Below, in pieces: positions 41,120-52,020 of a DNA stretch of 64,000 nt. The position numbers and the translations under genes were made by a program. Every line of letters starts with the position of its first letter. Position 1 is the first letter of the stretch. The stretch is taken from the NCBI GenBank assembly GCA_030144725.1, contig JASKMD010000020.1, positions 434,001 through 498,000 of the forward strand, in the 5' to 3' direction. The stretch is from Haematococcus lacustris (Eukaryota; Chlorophyta; Chlorophyceae; Chlamydomonadales; Haematococcaceae). The notes under the pieces were generated by a model. It was not told the DNA's origin, did not search any database, and was given only the letters and a program-made list of their open reading frames with translations.

Positions 41120-44066
41120 CAATCCGGGTCAGCAAGACATCTGACCGACAAGGTGAGAGCTCCCGTGCATGCAAATCTTGTCAACTTGATTGCTGCCAAA
41201 GTGGGTAAACCCTTTGATCTGTTGCATGATGCTCAGACGGATGCTCAAACAATCACCTCACAAGCACAGTTCATGTCTTGTCTTGTGCCAGGCAAGCACT
41301 TATGGATAGACTGTGCAACTGAACACCTCACTGAGTGCTTGCAACACTATAAACATAGCAAAGAGGTGTTGCCGACCACTACATCTGCTTGTGTGCTACT
41401 ACCCAGGATCAAGCGTGGCCATACCTGGCGTGAGTGGAAGCAGCTTACTGAAGGCTGGCACTTGATACACACTTTTCCTAAAGGCAGCTTAATGCGGACC
41501 AACGGTGAAACTCCGTCCTGCGCTGTTCAAGTGTTTAGTGATGCGCCTGTCAGTGTTTCCATGTTGTGTGTGACAACTGTGAACAAAACTGCAAGTGCCC
41601 CACTGATGACATTTGGTGCCACTGTCAAGTGTAATCCTGTGACTGTGCTCATGGATTCGGGCGCGACCCATTGCTTCATAAGCAAGGATGTTGTTGCCAG
41701 GCTACAGCTGAGAACCAGTGGTTGTTCTCGCCCCGTCGTACTAGCCAATGGCAGTCAGGGTGAGACCCAAGGACGGTGCAACATCAAAGTCAAAATGCAT
41801 GGCCTTGTTAAAGCCTGTACCTGTTTTGTAATCGACATGGCTTCTCAACAGGATATTATACTTGGTCAAGATTTCATGCTTGCCAACAAAGTGGTGTTGG
41901 ACTACAAGGAACAAGTTTGTGCAATTGAAGGGCCGTACAATCGGCGTTGCACACTAACTCCCAGACCACTGGCAGACCAAGCTAATTCCCTTGGCATCTC
42001 TTGCATAAGCATGAGTAAAGCCAAACGCGATGTAAGCAAGGGACAACACGCGGTCATGGTCTATGTGACTTCAGCCATCGTCGAAACAATTGACGAGCGC
42101 TTAAACGACCTAAAGGTCAGCGCGCCTGTAAAAAGGTTGATCAACGAATATCACACAATATTCTCGGAGGAGTTGCGGGGACTCCCACCAACGCGCAAAG
42201 TCGCGCATACCATTCCCCTTGAGCCAGGAGCGAAGCCGCCATTCCGACCCATGTATCGGATGTCTCCAGCGGAACTGCAAGAGGTCGAAAGACAAATCAA
42301 AGAGCTCTTAGCTCATGATCTTATCGAACCTAGCTCCTCACCTTTTGGTGCACCTGTTTTGTTTGTCACCAAAGCAGATGGCTCTCTACGCATGTGCATT
42401 GACTACCGGGCATTGAACAAGGTTACTGTGAAAAACAAATACCCTTTGCCACGGATAGATCAATTGCTCGACCGTCTGCATGGTGCTACAGTATTTAGCA
42501 GCCTTGATTTGCAGTCTGGCTATCATCAAATCCGCATCCAACCAGAGGATGTACCCAAATCGGCTTTCCGCACACCTTATGGACATTACCAGTTCAAAGT
42601 GCTAAGCTTCGGCCTCACCAATGCTCCCGCCACGTTCCAGGCGGTCATGAATGATATATTCCGGGATTACCTCAATGACTTTGTCGTGGTATACCTCGAC
42701 GATATCCTTGTGTTCAGCAAAAACAAAGCTGAGCACTTGAAGCATTTGGAAATTGTGTTCCGCATCCTTAAGGAGCATGAACTATATGCCAAGCTGAAAA
42801 AGTGCGAGTTTGAGAAGTCTGAGCTTAAGTTCCTCGGACATCTAGTCGGTGTCAATGGCATTCGTCCTGACCCAGCTAAGATACAGAGCATCAAAGATTG
42901 GCCACCACTCAATGATGTTGCCGCTATACGCTCATTTGTCGGCCTCGCCACCTATTTTAGGATGTTCATCCAAGGTTTTGCCAAGCTGGTGGAACCGCTA
43001 ACAAACCTTACCAAAAAGGATGTAACGTGGTGCTGGGATGACAAATGTGAGGAGGCTTTTCAAGGCGTCAAGCACGCTCTATCAAATGCTCCCGTGTTAT
43101 CATTGCCAGATTTCAACAAGGAATTCCAGGTGCTCTGTGATGCATCTGTGACTGGCATAGGCGCGGTGTTAATGCAAGACAAACACCCTATCGCCTACGA
43201 AAGCAGGCGCCTGTTGCCAGCTGAAGTTAACTACACAACGGGTGAGCAGGAGCTCTTGGCAGTCGTCCATGCTCTAAAGACATGGCGATGCTTTTTGGAG
43301 GGGGTGAAGTTCAGAGTCATAACAGACCACAACCCATTGGTATACCTTCAAACACAGCCTAACCTCTCAAGACGGCAGACCAGATGGTCAGAATTTCTAC
43401 AGAGATTCAAACAACTCTCATGGGAGTATAAACCCGGCAAGATCAATGTGGCCGATCCATTGTCTCGCTATCCACCCATACGAGTGACGGCGCTTCTAAT
43501 GGCCGTGACACGTAGCGGCACAGGTAATGCGAAACCAACGCAACAACCTATTCCCGCTGAGGTGGTTAAGAAGCCACCTGCAAGGCCTGCAAAGAAGAAG
43601 GTTACTTTTGAGGTGACTCACACAGAACTCAGGGATCCCCAATCCCCGGATGACACATACAATGTGCTCCTAACCATTCAAGAAGGGTACAAACAAGACC
43701 CATGGTTTGAGGACGATCACAATACGCAGAACCTGCGGCTTAGTGATTCAGGCATATGGTACCGCGACAAACAAGTGGTCGTGCCTGACGTCCCAGGATT
43801 GAGAAAGGGTATCCTCTATGAGCTCCATAACGCAACCACAAGCGGGCATGGAGGTCTAGAGAAAACATTCCAGGCAGTGGCCTCACACTTCTGGTGGCCA
43901 GGGATGCATGCTTTCGTGACAGCATATGTACGCGGGTGCCAAGTGTGTCAACGAAACAAGTCAAGCACAAAGAAACCAGCTGGCTTGCTGCAACCCCTTC
44001 CCGTGCCTGAATACCCATGGGATAGTGTGAGTATGGACTTTGTGGTCAAGCTACCCAAGTCCGAGG
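41120..44066 (+). CDS. pol: Ty3 Pol, interrupted in the integrase core
   Basis: Residues are counted from codon 41153. Same frame as gag, entered through TGA. Residues ~35-135 resemble the methyltransferase-like segment seen between gag and protease in some algal Ty3 elements, with DCAT in place of NPP[FY]. Protease: MDSGATH, D168. RT: YLDDILV at 514-520. RNase [10 protein letters not shown] with D663, E700 region, TDHNPL. Integrase zinc finger: H892, H899, C929, C932. Integrase core starts at MDFVVKLP (D962), then SEV and a stop created by the abutting LTR at 44067. The other two catalytic acids are missing, so it cannot integrate by itself. Confidence 0.9.
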
Positions 44067-44302
44067 TGTAGCGTTCAGAAAGAACGCGCCTTAAATCTTT
44101 TCAGTGTGTGAACGCCATGCAACGCTAACCGCAGTTACAGGTGTCAGACTGCTGCAGCGCAACCAGGCTAAGACATAGAACGGCCTCCGGGGATCGAACC
44201 CGAATGGTGGGCAGCAGTACAGCCCACCACTTAACCTGCCTGTATCACACTTCAGCAGTGACACTAGCGCCGATCCGCTTAGTGCAGAATCGGAACGCTA
44301 CA
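44067..44302 (-). repeat. 3' LTR of the chromovirus
   Basis: 236 bp, TGTAGCGTTC...GAACGCTACA, matching the copy at 50209-50444. The ends form an inverted TGTAGCGTTC/GAACGCTACA of 10 bp. Confidence 0.97.
44182..44240 (-). promoter_or_regulatory. tRNA-like segment in the 3' LTR (T-arm and B box)
   Basis: On the minus strand: GGTTAAGTGG (D-arm-like), a GGTGGGC/GCCCACC hairpin in anticodon-arm position, then TCGGG-TTCGATC-CCCGG, a proper T-arm containing the Pol III B box GGTTCGATCC. No matching 5' acceptor strand is present, so this is tRNA-derived or tRNA-mimicking and not a tRNA gene. Confidence 0.55.
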
Positions 44303-44316
44303 TTCCTCCCCCTCCT
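44303..44316 (-). promoter_or_regulatory. Polypurine tract of the chromovirus
   Basis: AGGAGGGGGAGGAA on the minus strand lies directly upstream of the 3' LTR, the position where plus-strand DNA synthesis is primed. Confidence 0.9.
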
Positions 44317-44585
44317 ATGGGATGGCCGTTCCGCCCATAGGCCATCATGGCATGGACTCGCAGTACATGACCGCTAATTTGGAACTCCTGCCCATCCGGA
44401 CGCAGGTCGCTCACTGGAGGTTATGGTCACCATGGACCCTTCAGCCCAGGCTCACAGAGCCAGTGGACGCTGGGAACAAGACAAGCCAGGCTCACATGAG
44501 CAGCTGGACCCATGTCACACCAAGGCACATAGCATGCAACAAAGCAACCAGCACGACTACATGGAGCCCATGTCCCACATTTAAA

Positions 44586-47500
44586 TCACAGCAAGCCATG
44601 CTGAGCCTTATACAAGTTCACGCAGTCAGGGGCATTTGCTAGATTGCTGGCTGGCTCCCAGGTGTTGTCAGAGTCATCATAACCCTTCCACTTGACGAGG
44701 TACTCCTTTGCTTTACCTGCACGCACATGCCGGTGGTTCACAATGCGCTCTACTTCATACTGTGGGGAATCATCTAACCAGCCCAGCTCAGTGGGGGGTA
44801 GACGACCAAAGTTGCCCTCATAGGGTCTTAACAGTGACACATGGAAGACGGGATGAATCCTGGACATGGCTTGTGGCAGGGTCAGCTTTACAGCGTCTCT
44901 ACCCACATGAGCCTCAACCCTGAAAGGCCCCACATACCGTGGCAGCAGCTTTCTGGCTTTGCCCACCATATTACGCAGGTTCATGGTACTAAGCAGCACA
45001 CGGTCACCCACTTGGAACATACTGTCCGCGGATTTCCTGTGTGGATTAGCATCATTTGACTGCCGACTTTGTGCCAGTTTCATACATCTCCTAGCTTCTT
45101 GAACACCTTTCTCCCAGCCATCAGAGAAGAACTGGGCCATGGGAGGTGGCAACCGAGGTAACTCATGGGTCACCGGTGTCACTGGGGACTGTCCATAGTT
45201 AATCAGGAAAGGTGTAGACTTAATGCTTTCTTGCCATGAGTTATTAATTGCAAACTCGGCGAACGAGAGGTGTTTAGGCCAGTCTCGTTGAGTGGGAGAG
45301 ATATAATGCCGAAGCATCTCTTCCAGCACTTTGTTGTACCGCTCAACCTGCCCATTTGACTGGGGGTGATAGCTGGAGGTAAGAGAATGTTTCATGCCTA
45401 CTAGCTTGCATACAGCTTGCCAGAACTTGCTCACGAATAGGGAGCCCCGATCACTCACAACTTCAGAGGGTAGTCCATGATGGACAAATACCTTATCAAT
45501 GAAGAGTTGTGCAAACTCAGGAGCATCCATGCTTTCCTTACATGGCACTAGATGCACCATTTTGGAAAGCCTGTCAACGAATACACAGATGGAATCATAT
45601 CCATGTGATCCGGACGGTAGTTTGGTTATGAAGTCCATGTGCATGACTTCCCAGCGGTATCCAGGTATAGACAGAGGATGAAGGAACCCCCATGGCTTAG
45701 CTGTAACCGACTTGTTTCTCTGGCATGCATCACATGTTGTTACATAGTGACGCACATCAGTGCGTAAGTGTTTCCACCAGAACACACGCATGACACGCTC
45801 CAACGTCTTAGTGATCCCAACGTGGCCAGCATATTTAGCATCATGCATCTCATGCAAGATATGCTCTCGTAGCTGTTTGTCACGGGGCACAATAATGGTA
45901 CGTCGTTTGTTATGTCTCCATAAGCCATGTTCATCCAGGTAGAAATTCTTTGTCTTCCTACGCTTGGTGAAGGTGGAATCAGCAGCGTAAGCTCTGACCA
46001 ACCACTCATGCAGGTTTGACAGAGGACCTGGTGGTTTGGGTGCACTGGGTTCTCCATCTGCTGGTATGTCAGCAGCCCAAGTGACACGCTTAGTGGGTGG
46101 CCTGACGGCAGCACCAGCACCTTGGCTTGGTGGTGGTTGTGTGGGTGGCGCAGCGGCAGCACCAGCACTGTTTTTCTGCGCCTCAGCACAAGTTTCCTCC
46201 CCCTCCTGAGAACGACGCTGGCTTCTAGTCGTCACTAGAATACTACGCACATCATCAGCACCAGAGCCCTTACACGTCTGCAATGGGGCTGCCGGAATGC
46301 GTGACAACGGGTCAGCAGGATTAGATATACCAGGTAGATATTCAATGGTATATGAGAAGCGGGCCAGGAATTCCATCCATCTAGTCTGCCTGCGTGAGAG
46401 TATAGTTTGAGTAGGCAGAGAGATGAGCGGCTTGTGATCTGTGTACAGTGTGAATGGTACCCCTTCCAGGTAGCATCGCCACTGTTGGCAAGCAGATACC
46501 AATGCCAGCAGTTCCTGTTCGCCCGTGGTGTAATTAATTTCAGCAGGAATCAATTTCCTGGAATAATACGCCAAAGGGTAGCCATCCTGCATCAGGACTG
46601 CACCGATGCCCTCAAGGGACGCATCGCAGTGCACCTGAAACGGCTTGCTGTGATCAGGAAGCTTGAGCATAGGCACATTAGAAATGGCCTGCTTCAGAGC
46701 ATTGAATGCATCCAGCTCGGCCTGAGGCCATGCCTTCCAAGGGAAGGACTCCTTCTTGGGGCCAGTCAGGTTAGTGAGGGGTGCAGCGATAGTGCTAAAA
46801 TTATGTACAAATTTACGTACATAGTTAGCAGCGCCCAGGAAAGACTGCAGGGTTTTGAGGCTAGTAGGTACTGGCCATTCAGAGATTGCAGTAACTTTAC
46901 ACGGGTCAACTGAGATGCCTTGAGCACTAATAATATGGCCCAGGAACTTCAGTGTTCTTTGCATAAATTCACATTTAGATAGCTTAGCATAAAATTTATT
47001 TTTACGCAGTAAGTCAAACACACGCCTAAGGTGGACTAGGTGCTCCTCACTGTCCTTGGACATCACTAGGATGTCATCAAGGTACACGAGTGCACAGTCA
47101 TTGATCACCTCAGCAAATGCTTCATTCATTACACGTTGGAACGTGGCAGGAGCATTTGTCAGGCCAAAGCACAGTACCTTGAATTGGTAGTGTCCCATGG
47201 GAGTCCTGAACGCAGTCTTAGGGACATCCTCAGCCGGGATGCGGATCTGGTGGTAACCAGCCTGCAGATCAAGGGAGGAGAACACAGTTTTTCCTGCTAG
47301 CTGATCAAACAGATCATCAATGCGTGGCAAAGGATACTGGTCCCTAATTGTAATCTTATTTAGCTGGCGGTAATCAATACACATGCGCAGCTCACCTGAC
47401 TTCTTCTGGACAAACAGCACAGGTGCAGCATAGGGTGATGAGCTTGGCTCTATCAGGCCTTTAGCTAGCAGGTCAGTGATCTGTTTACGCAGTTCATCTT

Positions 47501-48596
47501 GCTCAGGTTTGGACATCCTATAGCTGGGCCTAGCTGGAGGCTTGCCATCAGGCTGCAAGGGGATGGAGTGCCCTATTGCACGCTCTGGCGGGAGTCCGGT
47601 GATAGGTTGGAATACATCAGAGTATTCATCAAGCAAATCTTGCAGGTGCTGCCTCTGTGCATGGGACACAGCGTCTACTGGTAAGGCAAGGTCTTCCAGA
47701 GACACCATAGCCACCATGGCTGAGCCACCTTTACGCAGCCATCTGGCTGCCTGCTTTGCTGTCACAAGAGCCTTTGGATTGGCTTTGGACACAGCAGCCA
47801 GGACAGCAGCAGGTGGGCGGGGCAGTGAGTGGGTGGATCCAGGTGGCCTTGTGGCAGCACACTGGCCAGCAGCACTCTGGTCACCTGTGTGTGGGTGCAA
47901 GGTTTTATTACCTTGGGGAGTGCGCAGGGTAAGAGTCTTGTCGACGTAGTCGACCAAGGCTCCCTGCACAGTCAACCAGTCAGCACCCAGGAGCACGTCA
48001 TAAGCATGAACAAGGTCAGGCATGACAGTCAACAGGCACATGCAGCAGAAGCTGTTGATGCGCAGCTGCACTTTGACATAATGCTCACATATCACAGGCT
48101 GGTTGTTGGCAACATCAAACCTGAGTGACATGGGATAAGTAAACACTGGGATGTTATGCAGCTGAACAAAGCTAGCACTGATCAGGGATGCATCAGCACC
48201 ACTATCAGCTAACATGTGACAGGCATGAGAATCAATGGTGCCAGCAAACTGGAACCTCACCTTGTCGTCTTGACCAGAGACCCCCAAGATGACTTGAGAA
48301 GGTACACGGGGACAACACAGGGCAGTCTTACACGAGAGAATATGACCCACACAGGGGTCAGCAGCACTGAAACAAGAACCACAGTTCTGAGCTGCTGTCA
48401 CAGCAGTCTGCTCAGATAACGCATGGCCATCAACAGTTGGATCAGGGAAAGGCTGGCTCATAGCATGCACAGCAACACCATCAACAACCATCAGCTGGGG
48501 CTCAGTCCCAGTCATCTCAGTAGCACAGGTGCATAAGACAGGTTCATCAGCATGTACCGCAGCACAGGCATGGCACTGTCCTGGCTGGGCAACACC
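44586..48596 (-). CDS. pol: Chromovirus Pol: protease, RT, RNase H, integrase, chromodomain
   Basis: Residues are numbered from Met at 48515. Protease DSGAD 104-108. RT ~340-530 with YLDD 478-481. RNase H ~625-735 ([10 protein letters not shown]631; TDHKPL). Integrase zinc finger H888, H898, C928, C931. Integrase core D961, D1022 and E1058 (DDE complete). Chromodomain near the C-terminus ([20 protein letters not shown], then [16 protein letters not shown]), expected to target integration to marked chromatin. The frame stays open upstream through 27 codons ([20 protein letters not shown]...) to the TGA that ends gag, so Pol is most likely made as a Gag-Pol readthrough product and not from its own ATG. 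No disabling mutation was seen. Confidence 0.95.
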   Translation of the reverse strand, partial: GVAQPGQCHACAAVHADEPVLCTCATEMTGTEPQLMVVDGVAVHAMSQPFPDPTVDGHALSEQTAVTAAQNCGSCFSAADPCVGHILSCKTALCCPRVPSQVILGVSGQDDKVRFQFAGTIDSHACHMLADSGADASLISASFVQLHNIPVFTYPMSLRFDVANNQPVICEHYVKVQLRINSFCCMCLLTVMPDLVHAYDVLLGADWLTVQGALVDYVDKTLTLRTPQGNKTLHPHTGDQSAAGQCAATRPPGSTHSLPRPPAAVLAAVSKANPKALVTAKQAARWLRKGGSAMVAMVSLEDLALPVDAVSHAQRQHLQDLLDEYSDVFQPITGLPPERAIGHSIPLQPDGKPPARPSYRMSKPEQDELRKQITDLLAKGLIEPSSSPYAAPVLFVQKKSGELRMCIDYRQLNKITIRDQYPLPRIDDLFDQLAGKTVFSSLDLQAGYHQIRIPAEDVPKTAFRTPMGHYQFKVLCFGLTNAPATFQRVMNEAFAEVINDCALVYLDDILVMSKDSEEHLVHLRRVFDLLRKNKFYAKLSKCEFMQRTLKFLGHIISAQGISVDPCKVTAISEWPVPTSLKTLQSFLGAANYVRKFVHNFSTIAAPLTNLTGPKKESFPWKAWPQAELDAFNALKQAISNVPMLKLPDHSKPFQVHCDASLEGIGAVLMQDGYPLAYYSRKLIPAEINYTTGEQELLALVSACQQWRCYLEGVPFTLYTDHKPLISLPTQTILSRRQTRWMEFLARFSYTIEYLPGISNPADPLSRIPAAPLQTCKGSGADDVRSILVTTRSQRRSQEGEETCAEAQKNSAGAAAAPPTQPPPSQGAGAAVRPPTKRVTWAADIPADGEPSAPKPPGPLSNLHEWLVRAYAADSTFTKRRKTKNFYLDEHGLWRHNKRRTIIVPRDKQLREHILHEMHDAKYAGHVGITKTLERVMRVFWWKHLRTDVRHYVTTCDACQRNKSVTAKPWGFLHPLSIPGYRWEVMHMDFITKLPSGSHGYDSICVFVDRLSKMVHLVPCKESMDAPEFAQLFIDKVFVHHGLPSEVVSDRGSLFVSKFWQAVCKLVGMKHSLTSSYHPQSNGQVERYNKVLEEMLRHYISPTQRDWPKHLSFAEFAINNSWQESIKSTPFLINYGQSPVTPVTHELPRLPPPMAQFFSDGWEKGVQEARRCMKLAQSRQSNDANPHRKSADSMFQVGDRVLLSTMNLRNMVGKARKLLPRYVGPFRVEAHVGRDAVKLTLPQAMSRIHPVFHVSLLRPYEGNFGRLPPTELGWLDDSPQYEVERIVNHRHVRAGKAKEYLVKWKGYDDSDNTWEPASNLANAPDCVNLYKAQHGLL

Positions 48597-50168
48597 TCAC
48601 TTCCCATTGGCAGATGCAATCCTGCCCTTCTTTGGCTCAGAGTCATTGTTCTCAGAGGAGCGCTTCCCTGCAGCCTTAGCATCAGCAGGAGGGCGAGGAT
48701 AGCCAGATAGCTTCCTGGCCTCCAGAGCTGGCAGTTCCTTGTAGGGACACAGTGGCTTGAGATGCCTGGGATCATAGCAGTGGTGGCAATACTGGCCGGG
48801 CTTCATGTTGGACTGCTCAGCAGCCTCCTCAGCCTTCTGCTTCATAATGACACGGTAGCCAGCAGCAGGACCAGCAGCCATGCCAGCCCTGAAGCCCCTG
48901 GCTCTGAAGCTGGGGGGTTTGGCAGGTGGGTCGCTCTGGGTGCTCTTAGGAGGACGGGGGTTGCTTGCTTTGTCCAGGCCATCCACCAGCTGCTTGGCCT
49001 GCACCGCAGCAACATGCCGCTTGGAGCCGACTGCTTCAGCAAGGATCTCAGCAGCACGCTGAGCCTGCCTGGCAGAGTCAATAGCCTGAGCCAGGGTGAA
49101 GGCAGGAAAAGGAGCAGAATCCCTTAGGACTGCCTTTTTCAGCTCAGATGTCAGTCCCTTGATAAACAGGGAGACAAGCAAACTCTCATCCATGCACTGG
49201 ACACCAGCGGTCAGCAGATTGTTCCTGAAAGCAGTGATATATTCATTGAGCAGGAGCTGGGACGACATGCGAATGCTGCCTTCAAGTAGCTGTTTCTGGG
49301 CATCAGTCTGATCATCACGCAAGTCGTCTCCTGTATACTCAAGAAAGGACATTCGCAGATAAGGCCAGGTAGGTGCAGTGCGTGTCTGTGCGAAGTGAGC
49401 AGCACGGATGGATGGCAACCAAGCATCACGCGCAGCCCCGGATAGGAATGCAGGGAAAACAGAGGCAATGTCCAGGTTGAAGCGCAGGCAATGTGCTTCT
49501 AAGTCGTCACAGAAGGCAGAAGCCCTGCGGCGAGACTTGGTGCAATTGTCTGTCCACTTATCAGGGCCAGGCACAGATTTAGCAGCTGGGGCCTGACTAG
49601 GGACCTGGGGAAAGAGGTGGTGCAGAGCGCCGCCTCTCCCACCGATCGAGTTAAAGGTACCAGGAATACACGCTGGGCGTGTACCTGACCGACTCGGGGA
49701 CGGAGTGCGCATACTAAACAGCCTGTCCTGAATGGAGGGAGGGGACCCAGGGAATAGACCCACCTTTTCAGCCAGCGCAGCCAGAGTGCGATCTGTCAGC
49801 TTTTGGCGAGATTTCATCTTGGCCAGCTCGGTTTTAGCCTCCTTCAACTGGTCCTGCGTGTCCAGCAGCGACTGGGCCAGCTGGTCTGCGGAAGAAAGGT
49901 CAATCTCGCCCTCAGAGACGTCGTCAGCCTCTTCTTCCTCATCCTGCTCCTCCTCTTCGTCTTCTTCATCGCCTGGAGGGACTGGGCCATCGCCCTGCCC
50001 ATTCCGCGGCGGAGTTGCAGCAGGAAAACCGTCGGGGAACAAAGCCGCCCTCAGGGACCTGGCAAACTCGCGATCAGATAGGGCCTGGGCCAATATGGCC
50101 TGGGAACCCGCAGGACCGCCGGCTGAGCCAGCGCCTGGTGTGTCGCCATTAGGCGTGGTGTCAGTCAT
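48597..50168 (-). CDS. gag: Chromovirus Gag with acidic N-terminal region and zinc knuckle
   Basis: I place the start at the ATG at 50168 (MTDTTPNGDTPGAG); the frame is also open 5 codons further up, but that codon is GTG. An acidic Glu/Asp tract lies at ~60-85, a short coiled-coil-like stretch follows (LLDTQDQLKEAKTELAKMKS), then the capsid-like part (AFCDDLEAHCLRFNLDIASV, ... YLRMSFLEY). The CCHC knuckle CHHCYDPRHLKPLC (CX2CX4HX4C) is near the C-terminus. It ends at TGA 48597-48599 in context AAG-TGA-GGT, followed in the same frame by pol. The leader from LTR to ATG is only 40 nt and must hold the primer site. Confidence 0.9.
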   Translation of the reverse strand: MTDTTPNGDTPGAGSAGGPAGSQAILAQALSDREFARSLRAALFPDGFPAATPPRNGQGDGPVPPGDEEDEEEEQDEEEEADDVSEGEIDLSSADQLAQSLLDTQDQLKEAKTELAKMKSRQKLTDRTLAALAEKVGLFPGSPPSIQDRLFSMRTPSPSRSGTRPACIPGTFNSIGGRGGALHHLFPQVPSQAPAAKSVPGPDKWTDNCTKSRRRASAFCDDLEAHCLRFNLDIASVFPAFLSGAARDAWLPSIRAAHFAQTRTAPTWPYLRMSFLEYTGDDLRDDQTDAQKQLLEGSIRMSSQLLLNEYITAFRNNLLTAGVQCMDESLLVSLFIKGLTSELKKAVLRDSAPFPAFTLAQAIDSARQAQRAAEILAEAVGSKRHVAAVQAKQLVDGLDKASNPRPPKSTQSDPPAKPPSFRARGFRAGMAAGPAAGYRVIMKQKAEEAAEQSNMKPGQYCHHCYDPRHLKPLCPYKELPALEARKLSGYPRPPADAKAAGKRSSENNDSEPKKGRIASANGK

Positions 50169-50208
50169 GGTGCGGCCAGTCACTGAGGTATCGGAATACG
50201 GAAACCAA

Positions 50209-50444
50209 TGTAGCGTTCAGAAAGAACGCGCCTTAAATCTTTTCAGTGTGTGAACGCCATGCAACGCTAACCGCAGTTACAGGTGTCAGACTGCTGCAGC
50301 GCAACCAGGCTAAGACATAGAACGGCCTCCGGGGATCGAACCCGAATGGTGGGCAGCAGTACAGCCCACCACTTAACCTGCCTGTATCACACTTCAGCAG
50401 TGACACTAGCGCCGATCCGCTTAGTGCAGAATCGGAACGCTACA
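50209..50444 (-). repeat. 5' LTR of the chromovirus
   Basis: Same 236 bp as 44067-44302. On the right it directly meets the proline-rich minisatellite exon. Confidence 0.97.
50324..50382 (-). promoter_or_regulatory. tRNA-like segment in the 5' LTR
   Basis: The same structure as in the 3' LTR. Lying in the promoter LTR, it could supply Pol III-type internal promoter elements or be a captured tRNA 3' part. Confidence 0.55.
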
Positions 50445-50935
50445 AGGAGGAGGAGGGTTTGAAGCAAGAGGTGGGGGAGGAGGAGGGGGGGCTGTAGCGA
50501 GAGGTGGTGGAGGAGGAGGAGGGTTTGAAGCAAGAGGTGGGGGAGGAGGAGGGGGGGCTGTAGCGAGAGGTGGGGGAGGAGGAGGAGGGTTTGAAGCAAG
50601 AGGTGGGGGAGGAGGAGGAGGGTTTGAAGCAAGAGGTGGGGGAGGAGGAGGGGGGGCTGTAGCGAGAGGTGGGGGAGGAGGAGGAGGGTTTGAAGCAAGA
50701 GGTGGGGGAGGAGGAGGAGGGTTTGAAGCAAGAGGTGGGGGAGGAGGAGGAGGGTTTGAAGCAAGAGGTGGGGGAGGAGGAGGGGGGGCTGTAGCGAGAG
50801 GTGGGGGAGGAGGAGGAGGGTTTGAAGCAAGAGGTGGGGGAGGAGGAGGGGGGGCTGTAGCGAGAGGTGGGGGAGGAGGAGGAGGGTTTGAAGCATGAGG
50901 TGGTGGTGGTGGGGGAGAGGGTGGTGGCATGGATT
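50445..50935 (-). CDS. Proline-rich minisatellite exon (hydroxyproline-rich-protein-like), fragment
   Basis: Tandem 36-39-bp units on the minus strand read PPPPPPPLATA / PPPPPPPLASN in one frame, preceded by ESMPPPSPPPPPPHAS and a good acceptor GCTTGCAG at about 50936. Such (P)n modules occur in algal cell-wall (extensin/pherophorin-type) proteins, so this may be an exon of one. It is cut by the chromovirus LTR at 50444; the downstream part is not seen on the other side. A possible upstream exon on the same strand (51081-51137, EHVKYKENMPKAATPDICY, with AG acceptor and GTGAGT donor) lies 145 bp away, but the link is unproven. The repeat could also be non-coding. Confidence 0.4.
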
Positions 50936-51137
50936 CTGCAAGCAGGGCCAACACAATGACATGTACGGTGTGCTACAACACCCACATAAGAAGTTCAAAA
51001 GCTGTAGTAACACACCTGCTTGTCAAATGCTTTGCACGGATATAGCATGACACGTGTGGCCCTATGCTGCACCCACTCACGTAGCAAATGTCTGGCGTTG
51101 CCGCTTTGGGCATGTTCTCCTTGTACTTCACATGCTC

Positions 51138-52020
51138 CTGTGAGAGCAGCCGTGTCTGGGACTCACGATGGATAACGGAGGGGTGTCAGCTGGGTTCTGC
51201 TCTGAGCGGGCTGCTGCGCACCTGCTAGCTGAGTGGCGCACAGGCTCAACACCACGAGCAAGTGCAGTAACACGCGGGGCACGCCTCGGACAAGGTTCGC
51301 CAAGCAAGCGCGTCCCGGCTTCGAAGCCATCCTGCCGTGCTGGGGCACACACGTAAACAAACACCGTGCTCCTCTGCGTTCCCTCGTGCTCGCCTCGACG
51401 GAGCCTCCGTAAGCCCTTGGAAGCCCTGCTCCCACCGGTACTATTTGTTGTCTTCAGGCACCCTACTGGCAAGCCCTTGGTCGGTTCTCCGGATTTGCTT
51501 TGAAACCGGCTTTGCGTCGCAGCGGTCGACCGAATTGAGAGCTAAGTCAGACTTCGGCACTACAATGCATGACTGGCAAGCATATCGCAACTGCCTCGTG
51601 GAACTGGGCCCGCGGCATTGCGCATGCAAACAATTTGTTGACATGCTTGCCGTCATGCTTTCTGGAGTACGCTTTTTTCAAGCTTTCTGGAATTGTTCCT
51701 GCAAGCCATTGATTCCAGCACTACTGTAGCAGGAGGGCTAAATTTGACCGAGTGAAGTGCTGGCTCAGGTGCGTGACAGGGACGGGATTCTGTGACACCA
51801 CCACATTGTCAAATGTCAATGTCAGAGTATGGGGAGAGGTATACTTTTTCACAGATGGCTTATAGCGACAGGTCTCCTTGCCAGGTAGTTGGTCACCCCG
51901 CGATGGCCTCGACGTCGCAGAAGTTTAGTACCTTCAAACTGCACAAGCTTTTGTATTGGAACCCTGGACGCAGCCCTTGGACATCAATTCTTCCGGATGC
52001 TTTACTGTCGCCTCTAAGAC
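51138..52020. other. Upstream region of the guanylate cyclase gene; no clear gene
   Basis: Several overlapping ORFs on both strands without recognisable domains. It may hold the promoter or further 5' exons of the gene starting at 52021. Confidence 0.4.

Larger units (their letters stand above)
40100..44066 (+). mobile_element. Ty3/Gypsy retrotransposon, truncated at both ends
   Basis: It holds gag, protease, RT, RNase H and the integrase zinc finger in the right order. The 5' end is lost in the gap. The 3' end stops at 44066, two catalytic residues short of a full integrase core, where the LTR of the next element begins. No continuation of its integrase is found beyond the second element (after 50444), so this is not a simple nested insertion. 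Confidence 0.9.
44067..50444 (-). mobile_element. Complete Ty3 chromovirus, 6,378 bp, 236-bp LTRs
   Basis: Two LTRs (44067-44302 and 50209-50444) that appear identical (236 bp each, no difference found by eye) bound gag and pol on the minus strand. A perfect polypurine tract sits at the 3' LTR and a TGG-starting primer-site candidate follows the 5' LTR. All domains look intact, including a C-terminal chromodomain, which identifies a chromovirus. Matching LTRs suggest a recent insertion, but the flanks (CGAGG on the left, AGGAG on the right) are not a target duplication. Confidence 0.95.

Noticed and set aside
40639..41174. Minus-strand ORFs (for example 40639-40980 and 40869-41174) opposite gag
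   Set aside because: Shadows of the Gag reading frame and its RGG-rich tail.
44182..44240. Complete tRNA gene in the LTR
   Set aside because: T-arm and an anticodon-like hairpin are present, but there is no 5' acceptor strand pairing with the 3' side and the loop is 9 nt.
41117..48599. Genome-wide reassignment of TGA to an amino acid
   Set aside because: The cyclase gene at 52-55.9 kb ends naturally at TGA, so TGA is a normal stop; only the gag-pol borders suggest readthrough.
44061..50450. Simple nested insertion of the chromovirus into the Ty3 element
   Set aside because: The integrase of the first element does not resume after 50444 and there is no target duplication.
50445..50930. CRISPR-like regular spacing of repeats
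   Set aside because: Units are contiguous minisatellites with no unique spacers, in a eukaryotic genome.
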